The translations under genes were made by a program, and so were the position numbers. The notes under the pieces were generated by a model. That model made no database searches and was not told the DNA's origin. It worked only from the letters and a program-made list of their open reading frames with translations. Shown in pieces: positions 1 through 6,596 of a DNA stretch of 13,521 nucleotides (its first letter is position 1; each line of letters begins with the position of its first letter). Source of the DNA: Ochromonadaceae sp. CCMP2298 (lineage: Eukaryota; Sar; Synurophyceae; Ochromonadales; Ochromonadaceae); contig MU634293.1 in assembly GCA_026770595.1 (NCBI GenBank), positions 1 through 13,521 on the forward strand, in the 5' to 3' direction.

Positions 1-300
1 AGGTGGGGTCATATAGATGTAGGTGGGGTCAATATAGATGTAGGTGGGGTCAATATAGATGTAGGTGGGGTCATATAGATGCAGGTGGGGTCAATATAGA
101 TGTAGGTGGGGTCAATATAGATGTAGGTGGGGTCAATAAAGATGCAGGTGGGTCAATACAGATGTAGGTGGGGTCAATACAGATGCAGGTGGGTCAATAC
201 AGATGTAGGTGGGGTCAATACAGATGCAGGTGGGGGTAATACAGATGCAGGTGGGGGTAATACAGATGCAGGTGGGGTCAATATAGATGTAGGTGGGCTC
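1..300. repeat. 20-21 bp minisatellite, 14 units plus a partial one
   Basis: Head-to-tail units begin aggtgggg and end agatgt or agatgc. Unit starts are at 1, 21, 42, 63, 83, 104, 125, 146, 166, 187, 207, 228, 249 and 270, with a partial unit at 291-300. Variants are blocked: units up to about 124 carry atataga, units from about 146 to 269 carry atacaga, and the unit at 270 returns to atataga. Two units carry ggggg followed by taa. The array runs off the left edge, so its real length is unknown. No spacers separate the units, so it is not CRISPR. No protein is expected from it. Confidence 0.97.
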
Positions 301-305
301 ACACC

Positions 306-505
306 TGGGACGCGCGGAGGCCGTCGGTGGTGTGACCCTTCTCAGCACCTGATAAGGAGGTGAGTGAGAGGGACGAATGGGAGAGGGTGAGTGGGGTGGG
401 GTCAGCCCGGGTGTGCAGCAGCGGCTCCCGTGCCGCCCATAGAGACGAACCTATAAGCGGGCAGGATAGCCCTGACGGAATTGGGACGCGCGGAGGCCGT
501 CGGTG
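306..505. repeat. Dispersed pair of 24-bp direct repeats
   Basis: An exact 24-bp block (starting tgggacgcgcgg, ending cgtcggtg) occurs at 306-329 and 482-505. The sequence after each copy remains loosely alike (accct, then gcac, then ataag), so each may be the conserved core of a module of about 50-55 bp. The first copy abuts the end of the minisatellite. I cannot assign a function. It could be the remains of a segmental duplication or of a dispersed repeat family. Confidence 0.8.
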
Positions 506-1143
506 TTGTTTTTGAGACCCTGGTAAGCACATAAGAAGAAAGTAAATTTGGTGAGACGGGTTGAGTTGAGGGAGGGGCGGCGCGGACAGTGCGCGACACA
601 GCATAATAAAGTTGTCGCATGCAGAACTGACCGATATCCGCATCCACTTGGGCGTCCAGAGGCGCGCGCTGCTGCGCTCTGCTGGCCGTCGATATCTGGG
701 ATGGACAGCTCCACCGGTTCCCGCGCCGAGAAAGCGCCCCGAACAGCCGATTCAGACGCCCCCTTTCGAACCACGTGACCGACACTCTCCCAATAAGCAG
801 TGTGCAGAGAGAAATTATCTGCCGAACACTCTGCGCCGTGTTCTTGTGCCGAGTGGTGCACGTGGACAACCCAGAGTGGTGGGCCAATCTTTCAAACTCT
901 TTCAATCTTTGTCACACCTTTTGGGCGCAGGGCGCTGGAGGAACATGAGTTCAAAACCTGGCGCCCAGGTCTGCACCCCAGGGGTGAGAGCGACGCCAAA
1001 AAGGTGTAAGGGACCCTTACAAATTTTTGGCCATGCGTTTCGTGCGAAAGCCCCGTCGCGAATCAAGATTCCAGCCCGTATTCACACAACTTTCGTCGCT
1101 GTCGGCATCCCACGGAGCTGGTGTTGGCGCGCTAATTGCTGCA
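330..1143. other. Interval without a supported gene
   Basis: I find no convincing gene here on either strand. The longest open frames (for example 402-905 on minus and 612-1163 on plus) give composition-biased products with no recognisable family and overlap each other in several frames, as expected in GC-rich noncoding DNA. The stretch 360-405 is G-rich and contains a piece like the minisatellite unit. It may hold UTR or promoter sequence for genes to the right. Confidence 0.5.
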
Positions 1144-1277
1144 GGAGTCGTCCACCGCCCTGATAGTGCCAGGGGATACCAAAAACCGGGCAGTGATCGA
1201 GTGGCAGCTTCGCGAGGGCATCGATCCTTTGCAACGGAGGACCGGGTATGTCGTCAGTACTGCAGAAGAGGAGGAAA
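1144..1277 (+). other. Possible orphan internal exon, unrecognised
   Basis: This 134-bp stretch is bounded on the left by an acceptor-like ttgctgcag and on the right by a strong donor-like GTAAGT at 1278. In one frame it reads openly from a Glu-Ser-Ser start through a stretch ending in four Glu and one Arg, with balanced composition, unlike neighbouring noncoding DNA. I could not find a first exon or a splice phase that joins it to the EAF6 frame through the nearest acceptor (ctcgacag at about 1390). It could be a 5' exon of an alternative EAF6 transcript, part of another small gene, or chance. Confidence 0.25.
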
Positions 1278-1359
1278 GAGTAAGTCTGGCCTGTGTAGGC
1301 GGCAAGGGGGTTGACAGTATTGTGGTCGTCGTTTACCTCTCTCCATCATCTCACTCACC

Positions 1360-1763
1360 ATGCCCCGCTCTCCACCTCCATCACTCGACAGGCTCCGCAC
1401 GGAGCTCTCGCAGATCGAGAAGCAGATCTATGACCTGGAGACCACATACCTGGAGGAGACGAAAGACTTTGGGAATATCTTTACCGGTTGGGATGCATAT
1501 CTGGCACCGGACAAGGTGAAGCAGCGGAAGAACGTTCTATTGGAAGACAGACAGTTCTCCCTCTCATCAGTAACGTCTCCTGCTTCCAGGAAGGAGGACA
1601 GCAAAAAGGTAAGACGCGCACTATCCTTTCATTCACCTCCTAGAACGATGTTTTAACGTTGTGTTTGCTGTGCATACTCTCACAGGCGGGTAAAGCAACA
1701 GGAGCAGAGAGTGGCAAGAAGCGGAAGATGGGCAAGGACAAGGCCGATGCGGCCGATGCATAG
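1360..1763 (+). CDS. EAF6: EAF6/MEAF6-like histone acetyltransferase complex subunit
   Basis: Two exons, 1360-1608 and 1686-1763, with a 77-bp GT-AG intron (donor AAG|GTAAGA, acceptor TCACAG|GCG, phase 0) give a 108-residue protein. Residues 10-60 match the NuA4/EAF6 family: an N-terminal coiled coil (RLRTELSQIEKQIYDLET) followed by TYLEETKDFGNIFTGWDAYL, the diagnostic Tyr-Leu-Glu-Glu then Gly-Asn-Ile and Gly-Trp/Phe-Asp order. The tail is lysine-rich (GKKRKMGKDK), a likely nuclear localisation signal. Known family members are small structural subunits of NuA4/MOZ/HBO1-type acetyltransferase complexes and act on chromatin. The length fits the family minimum. The ATG at 1360 has ACC just upstream and opens the frame just before the coiled coil. 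The exon-2 frame ends in TAG at 1761-1763. The gene faces the SDR gene tail to tail. Confidence 0.9.
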
Positions 1764-2334
1764 CGGGGGGTTGTAGCACCCCCATCTGTCCTCTCTCGCC
1801 TGTAAATTGTGTGAAATGACGTTCATATGGTCTGGCGCATAGGATTGGTAGGGTTCGATAGTTGACTTATAGTCAGTAACGTAGGCGAGTCTTTGCCTAG
1901 GACATCTGGGTTTGATACGGCCACGAGTGGCAGCCGAAGAAGATGGGGCAAGTCTTAGTAGTGGTTTTGATGTACTAAACGATTCAAATTTGGTTGTTTG
2001 GGAGTCGTGCGAAGTGTTCTTGGGCGTTGGAATCATTCATGCTCTGAGAAGTCTGGAGTTATGAGGACTTCTGATATTGATTACCGTACAGGGGTAAACA
2101 GGTAAAGGTTTTAGAGCAGTTAAAAAGAGCGTATGAAGGTCACGCAGGGAAATCAACAGATAGAAAACTAGCTCGGATAGGTATTTAGGTGTAGAGAAAG
2201 TGCTTCAGATTGGACAAGAGCTAGTTGGCAACGTGGCTAGGAATTAGAGTGGCATGCCGATTGCAACCCCGACTGCATGCCGCTGCTCGCTGCATCGCTG
2301 GTTTGGCCCCTGCAGGAACCCTAAATTCATTTGC
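1764..2334. other. Convergent 3' region of EAF6 and the reductase
   Basis: About 570 bp separate the EAF6 stop from the stop of the minus-strand reductase. Composition is close to neutral, with many stops in all frames over 1764-2220. No AATAAA is visible. A TGTAA occurs at 1801-1805, 38 nt after the EAF6 stop, but the other genes here lack it, so I do not call it a signal. GC content rises from about 2225. I see no further gene. Confidence 0.6.
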
Positions 2335-3048
2335 TCATCTGCGCCCCCTCGAAACAAGCGGTGCTGCCCGGACAAAATCATTGGCTATGACTTCCTCCAG
2401 CATCCAGCGACCCATGGCCACATACGAGACCGGTGACCATGATATTTGCTCGCCCTGCCAGTCCGCAGAAGCGACGGGACGCTCGTCGACACCTCCGGAG
2501 TTGACTCCGGCTCGAACGAGCGTCCAGCGAAGGGAAGCAAAAACTCCCCCACCAAGGGCATCGACGACGGCTTGCTGTTCAGTAGCCCCACGACCCATGT
2601 TGCCTGGCAGCCACGAGAAGAAACGCATCATCCGGCTAGCTGGCATTCCCGGTAGTGTGGTGAGCAGTGTGTTGATCATTATGATGCGGTCAACCCCTGC
2701 GGCTATCATGGACTCCTTTACTGCGGCCATATTCGCAGAGAGCAGCGCAGTGGAATCGCTTGTTGTCGCCGTCACCCCCAGGGCAGTGAGCACTGCCTCT
2801 GTCCTGGAAAATGCGTCTGTGAGGGCAGGGCCATCAGCGAGAGATTCGATAACGACAACGCGGGAGCCGTCCGGCACGTCGGTGATGCGCTCTGGCCGCG
2901 AGCGGACGATGGCAGTAAAGTCAATTCCCTCTGCGCGGCACACGCTAAGAATTCCTTGGCCGAGACCACCTGCAGCCCCTATTACGGCCACATGCCTATT
3001 ACGACGAGGCAGTAGCCGTGACTGACTAATTGTAGCTGGTGTCGTCAT
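2335..3048 (-). CDS. Atypical SDR / NmrA-like NAD(P)-binding reductase
   Basis: An intronless 237-residue protein with ATG at 3048-3046 and TGA at 2337-2335. Near the N terminus (residues about 20-33) lies a Rossmann dinucleotide motif, HVAVIGAAGGLGQG, then a second strand ending TAIVRSRPE, where Arg is typical of NADP binding. Later come a conserved VDRIIMINTL strand, a WTLVRAGVNSGG segment and a C-terminal WMLEEVIANDFVRAAPLVSRG helix. This order and the length match the atypical SDR families (NmrA-like, biliverdin-reductase-B-like), which lack the YxxxK catalytic pair of classical SDRs. Substrate cannot be read from the sequence. No clear targeting leader is seen, although the first 17 residues (TTPATISQSRLLPRRN) are basic and hydroxylated and could be a weak organelle signal. 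It is divergent from the PLP-enzyme gene. Lack of introns and closeness to bacterial SDRs allow, but do not show, lateral origin. Confidence 0.85.
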   Translation of the reverse strand: MTTPATISQSRLLPRRNRHVAVIGAAGGLGQGILSVCRAEGIDFTAIVRSRPERITDVPDGSRVVVIESLADGPALTDAFSRTEAVLTALGVTATTSDSTALLSANMAAVKESMIAAGVDRIIMINTLLTTLPGMPASRMMRFFSWLPGNMGRGATEQQAVVDALGGGVFASLRWTLVRAGVNSGGVDERPVASADWQGEQISWSPVSYVAMGRWMLEEVIANDFVRAAPLVSRGRR

Positions 3049-3109
3049 GGTTGAGAATGTTTTGGCCTCTGCAAGCTGCGATCGCTTGCAGTAGCGGGAT
3101 TAATAGCTG

Positions 3110-3151
3110 GCACATCAAATCGCGATAAAGGTGTAGCACATCAAATCGCGA
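3110..3151. repeat. 16-bp direct repeat pair in the divergent promoter
   Basis: gcacatcaaatcgcga occurs exactly at 3110-3125 and 3136-3151, start to start 26 bp. It lies 62-103 bp upstream of the reductase start codon. Two equal copies in a promoter interval could be paired binding sites for a regulator, or a short slippage duplication. Nothing in the sequence separates these options. Confidence 0.85.
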
Positions 3152-3201
3152 GATCTCCTTCAACCCTCAACAGCATGAAAGGTGTTGTGGTTAAATTTTT
3201 C

Positions 3202-3315
3202 GTCAAAAGCCAGGACCGTATTCCTTGGCAAGAAGAATACTCGGAATACGTTTTTATTTTTCATACCGTATTCTGGGTATTCTTCTTGCCAAAGAATACG
3301 GTCCTGGCTTTTGAC
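3202..3315. repeat. Foldback element: 49-bp inverted repeat, 16-nt loop
   Basis: The left arm 3202-3250 and right arm 3267-3315 are reverse complements over 49 bp with three mismatches, separated by a T-rich 16-nt loop (3251-3266). Two of the three mismatches become G-U pairs in plus-strand RNA. Each arm holds its own 8-bp inverted repeat (3217-3224 with 3243-3250, and 3267-3274 with 3293-3300). The whole therefore carries six copies of GTATTC/GAATAC, at 3218, 3235, 3244, 3268, 3277 and 3294. No target-site duplication is evident at the ends, and no protein is encoded. It may be a MITE-like foldback element, a small-RNA precursor or a cruciform-forming regulatory site. It lies 113 bp upstream of the PLP-enzyme start codon, probably in its promoter or 5' UTR. 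Confidence 0.93.
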
Positions 3316-3428
3316 CGACCGTCCATTCTCCACGCGCTTCCTCTGGTTGCTTTGGTCTAAGAAGACCATGGCACACTTGGACGCCCCGAGGCCATCGTGG
3401 TCAGATCTACTATTCCGAGCTCCGCACG

Positions 3429-5424
3429 ATGCCTGGTCTCTTCCTTGGGATCCTCTGCGTCTTTGCTTGGACCGAGGTGGCGCGGGGATTCCTACCCCCC
3501 ACTCTCGCCCGCACCCTTGCGTCGACTTCCCGCTATTCTCTGAAGCAACCGATCTCCTCCTCAACTCCGACTCAGCCCTCTCCCCATCTCATCGTGGCCG
3601 ACGCGGCGAAAAGCTTGCAGGATTACTTCTACGAGGTGGACATGAAGACCAAACGATCCATGGGCCGCATCCAGGAGCTCTACAGAGAGCACCGGATAGA
3701 CGCCTCTGCCTTCCATGGCGTGAATGGATACGGATATGGTGACTTTGGTCGGGAGAAGTTTGACGAAGTGGTGGCTGCGCTAATGGGCGCCGAATCTGCG
3801 CTGGTGCGGCTGCAGCTGTTCAGCGGCACGCATGCCATCTCGACCGCGCTCTTCGGCGCAGTGCGTCCAGGGAACTGCATTCTGGGCGTCAGCGGACACC
3901 CCTACGACACGCTCGAGGAGGTGCTAGGCCTGCGCAACGGGTCGCAGACGGGATCCACGCGGGGCTCGCTGCTGGACTGGGGAATCGCTTACGATGAGCT
4001 CGACCTGCTGTACGACGCCCAAGCAGCCGCCATCAACGGCATCAATGTGGCGTTCGACCTGGACGCTATTGACGCCAAGCTAGCGGCAAATCCGGCCGTG
4101 AAAGTCATTCATGTGCAGAGGTAGGAGGATCTGTGCATTGCGCACTAAGCTACTTAGCTCCACGTCACTGTATCTCCTGACCACTGTCCATTCCACTGCA
4201 GGTCTTGCGGGTACCAGTTCCGCCCCTCCATCCCCATCAAGGAGATCGGGCGCCTGTGCACGCATATAGAGGAGCGGTATAAGAAGCAGGGTAGGGCGTT
4301 GATTGTCTTCGTCGACAACTGCTACGGAGAGCTGGTAGAGGATCAGGAGCCCTGCCACGTGGGCGCTGACTTAGTCGCCGGCTCTCTGATCAAGAACCTG
4401 GGCGGGACTCTCGCACCCTGCGGGGGCTACATCGCTGGCAGAAGGTTACTGCGCTGACCTCCTGAGTACATACACATTTCCAGTTTGCGTATCTCTAAAC
4501 CTTACTTCGGGTGTATGTTTTCCCCCAATGCACATTTCCTGCAGGGATCTGGTGAGCTCGGCAGAGGTGCACTTGTCTGCGCCGGGCGTGGAGGGAGGCG
4601 CCACGCTCAACCAGTACCGGTCACTCTTTCAGGTAATGCGTCTACGATCACCCCCGTCCCATTATCCCCCAACCCCACCCTCGCCACTCCAACCCCGCAA
4701 TGCCCGGTCGATTCGCATATCCATCTGAAATACATTTTTTGTCTCCTACAGGGCTTGTTCCTGGCTCCCTCGATAGTGGGCGAGTCTCTCAAGGGCGCGG
4801 AGCTGCTGGCAGAGGTTATGCAGAACCGCATGGGATACCCCTGCTACCCGCCCCCAGGCACCCCGCGCACAGACATTATACAGGCTGTGCGGCTGGGCTC
4901 TCGTGAGAAGGTAGCTTTGTGTGTGTATTTGTGTGTGTGTGTATCTGTCTGTCTGTGGGGGGGTGTATCTGTCTATGTCTCTCTCTTTCTAGCTTCGTGG
5001 CTCTCTGTGACTCCCTCCTCCTGTCATCTTGCCTTCCTTCCTTCAGCTTATCTCCTTCTGCGAGAGCGTGCAGCGCAAGAGCCCAGTGGGCGCACACATC
5101 CGCCCCATTCCGGGTATGACCTCTGGCTACGGCACAGAGGTGATCTTTGCAGACGGCACCTTCGTCGAGGGCAGCACTCTGGAGCTCAGTGCGGACGGGC
5201 CGCTAAGGGAGCCCTTCGTGGCGTACTCGCAGGTAACCCCGCACATACACAGCGCCAATATACTCTGGTGCGATGTGGCGATGCTTTGACAAAATGACAC
5301 GATGCTCTGACACGATTATTCCCCCTAACCTCCTCCTCCTCTGCACGTCCAGGGGTGCACGCACTGGACCCACTGGGCCCTGGTGCTGGAGGAGGTGCTG
5401 CAGGGGAAAGCCTTTCTGCAGTAG
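3429..5424 (+). CDS. Met_gamma_lyase-family ('aluminium resistance') PLP enzyme, organelle-targeted
   Basis: I reconstruct six exons: 3429-4120, 4202-4444, 4545-4632, 4752-4910, 5047-5232 and 5353-5424. All introns are GT-AG (81, 100, 119, 136 and 120 bp), and the reading frame holds throughout to give 479 residues. Family signatures are strong: HGVNGYGYGDFGREKFDEV, ALVRLQLFSGTHAISTALFG, VDNCYGELVEDQEP, then GADLVAGSLIKNLGGTLAP. Asp269 should contact the PLP ring nitrogen and Lys295 should form the Schiff base. Later exons give LFLAPSIVGESLKGAELLAE, PRTDIIQAVRLGS and TLELSADGPLREP. Homologues are widespread in bacteria, including cyanobacteria, and are annotated as methionine gamma-lyase-like or aluminium-resistance proteins; the true substrate is unsettled. 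Residues 1-20 form a hydrophobic signal-like segment ending VARG, followed by FLPP and a Ser/Thr/Arg-rich stretch. This suits a signal peptide plus plastid transit peptide with Phe at +1 (inference). The gene is intron-rich compared with its neighbours. Confidence 0.93.
4911..5046 (+). repeat. GT-rich and CT-rich low complexity inside intron 4
   Basis: Intron 4 of the PLP enzyme begins GTAGCT and contains a (GT)n-like stretch at about 4918-4942 with tgtctgtctg units, then a long pyrimidine-rich tract leading into the acceptor CCTTCAG at 5046. The tract is a normal polypyrimidine tract extended by simple repeats. The intron is likely length-variable. Confidence 0.75.
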
Positions 5425-5746
5425 TGTACCAGTAGAGCTAGACATATATTCAGCCCCGCTTTAGTTCCCAAGAATACATAAGTACAAGTAAAGTATTTTT
5501 ACATTTTACATACCACAGATAAATAGTGGGCGCCAAGGGTTGTGTATCACAGGTAATGACGGAGGCATCTATCCCTGCCTTCGTCGAAGCTCTGGCATGA
5601 CTCTTGCCCCATGGATAATGGGGCCAGTTGAGCTCCAGAGACAGCATCATCGTGGCTTCCGCCACTGAACAGTCACTAGCACCACTCAGTAAGACTGCCC
5701 GTCGTGGCTGTGCCCCTCGGGGAGCTGATCTCCGCGGAACGTAGTG
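5425..5746. other. Convergent 3' region of PLP enzyme and ISCA1
   Basis: 322 bp lie between the two facing stop codons. The stretch just after the PLP-enzyme stop (5450-5530) is AT-richer and full of stops. No AATAAA or TGTAA is seen. Short open frames on either strand show no family features. It probably holds the two 3' UTRs. Confidence 0.6.
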
Positions 5747-6196
5747 TTATACGTTGAAGCTCTCGCCGCAGCCACAGCTGCCCTTCGAGTTTGGGTTGAC
5801 GAAAGTGAACTCGGAGGACAGAGCCGTCTCCACGAAGTCCATCTCCGTCCCCACGAGGAAAAATATAGCCTTCGGATCCACCAAAACATTGACTCCAAAT
5901 GCGCTGACCTTCTCGTCCTTTGTGGTTTCCAGGTACTCCTGGTCTGCGTAGTTCATTGTGTAGGAGTACCCGTTGCACCCTCGCCGCTTCACGCCTATCT
6001 TCACGCCAATTGAATCTGGCTTCGCGGAAATGAGTTCCTTGATTCGCTCGGCAGCCTTTTCAGTGAGTTTTATTGCTGTTGGCTTCTCCCTCCTGGCTGT
6101 ATTGCTGGAGAAGGCTCGGCAAGGAGCTGCCATCGCCGAAATTCCTTTAGGAGCAGCTATCGGCAGCCGCCGAGCTACCATCCTCGCTGATAACAT
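5747..6196 (-). CDS. ISCA1: Mitochondrial A-type iron-sulfur assembly protein ISCA1
   Basis: An intronless 149-residue protein, ATG at 6196-6194 and TAA at 5749-5747. Residues 1-36 form a typical mitochondrial presequence: many Arg, Ala and Ser with no acidic residue. The A-type core follows (residues 41-149), beginning AIKLTEKAAERIKELI. The three conserved cysteines are Cys74 in RRGCNGYSYTMNY and Cys141/Cys143 in SKGSCGCGESFNV. GTEMDFVETALSSEF between them is also diagnostic. The RGCNG and GTEMD wording fits ISCA1 rather than ISCA2. The known family role is late-acting [4Fe-4S] assembly in the mitochondrial matrix, together with ISCA2 and IBA57, receiving clusters from the monothiol glutaredoxin GLRX5. 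The gene is divergent from the PICOT gene, another Fe-S protein. Confidence 0.95.
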   Translation of the reverse strand: MLSARMVARRLPIAAPKGISAMAAPCRAFSSNTARREKPTAIKLTEKAAERIKELISAKPDSIGVKIGVKRRGCNGYSYTMNYADQEYLETTKDEKVSAFGVNVLVDPKAIFFLVGTEMDFVETALSSEFTFVNPNSKGSCGCGESFNV

Positions 6197-6596
6197 TCTC
6201 TGTCCGATTGATTCGAATCCACCAAAATGGAAGAGGAACGATGCTGAACAGGCTGTTGGTTGTGATATATTGCATAGGGAGAAGGTTCTCCGAGCATCGC
6301 AGGAAGCACGGGAGGCGGAAGTCTAGCTGCAGAAGAGTTGGCGCTGTGTCCCATTATTGGCGCTCAACAACTCATTTTCTTCGAAAAGTGCGCATAATCA
6401 TGAGAATTCTGATTGTCCTCCTGGGATCCTCCCGCTTTGCCACTCCCTCTCCAGCTCTCCTCTCTCGTCTCTGCTGCCCACAGCAGTGCAGCACTGCTGT
6501 TTCGGCATCGTTCCCCACAGTGAGACACTCTCCATAGAGAGCGGAGAATCAGGAGACAGACAGGTCCTATTCATTAGCCTCTCCTGCGAAAGTAGA
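6197..6596. promoter_or_regulatory. Divergent interval between ISCA1 and PICOT
   Basis: 400 bp separate the ISCA1 and PICOT start codons. A gatatatt element lies at about 6264. No gene is supported: the frame that extends PICOT upstream to 6357 begins at TTG, not ATG, and its extra residues do not match the family. A bidirectional promoter is inferred from gene orientation. Confidence 0.5.

Larger units (their letters stand above)
3049..3428. promoter_or_regulatory. Divergent promoter interval between reductase and PLP enzyme
   Basis: 380 bp lie between the two divergent start codons. The interval contains an 8-bp-stem inverted repeat at 3069-3076/3084-3091 (ctgcaagc, 7-nt loop, gcttgcag), the 16-bp direct repeat at 3110 and 3136, and the large foldback at 3202-3315. 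No unambiguous TATA box is seen. The role as a bidirectional promoter is inferred from gene orientation only. Confidence 0.5.

Noticed and set aside
1-300. Regular array considered as CRISPR
   Set aside because: Units abut with no unique spacers and the genome is eukaryotic; it is a minisatellite.
2225-3025. Plus-strand open frame of 266 codons antisense to the reductase
   Set aside because: It mirrors the minus-strand reductase, starts at a non-ATG codon and has no family features; the minus frame has a clear Rossmann motif.
3078-3085. GCGATCGC octamer, like the cyanobacterial HIP1 palindrome
   Set aside because: A single copy in a eukaryotic promoter is easily chance.
3202-3315. Foldback considered as an intrinsic terminator
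   Set aside because: Arms are far too long, the context is a eukaryotic divergent promoter, and no U-run follows the stem.
4919-5119. Plus and minus open frames over the GT-rich tract
   Set aside because: They are readings of simple repeats within intron 4; the exon-intron joins of the PLP enzyme are unambiguous.
6205-6220. gattcgaatcc, similar to a tRNA B box
   Set aside because: No matching A box, acceptor stem or cloverleaf can be drawn upstream.
6357-6596. N-terminal extension of PICOT
   Set aside because: The extension starts at TTG and has no ATG; family length and sequence begin at Met 6597.
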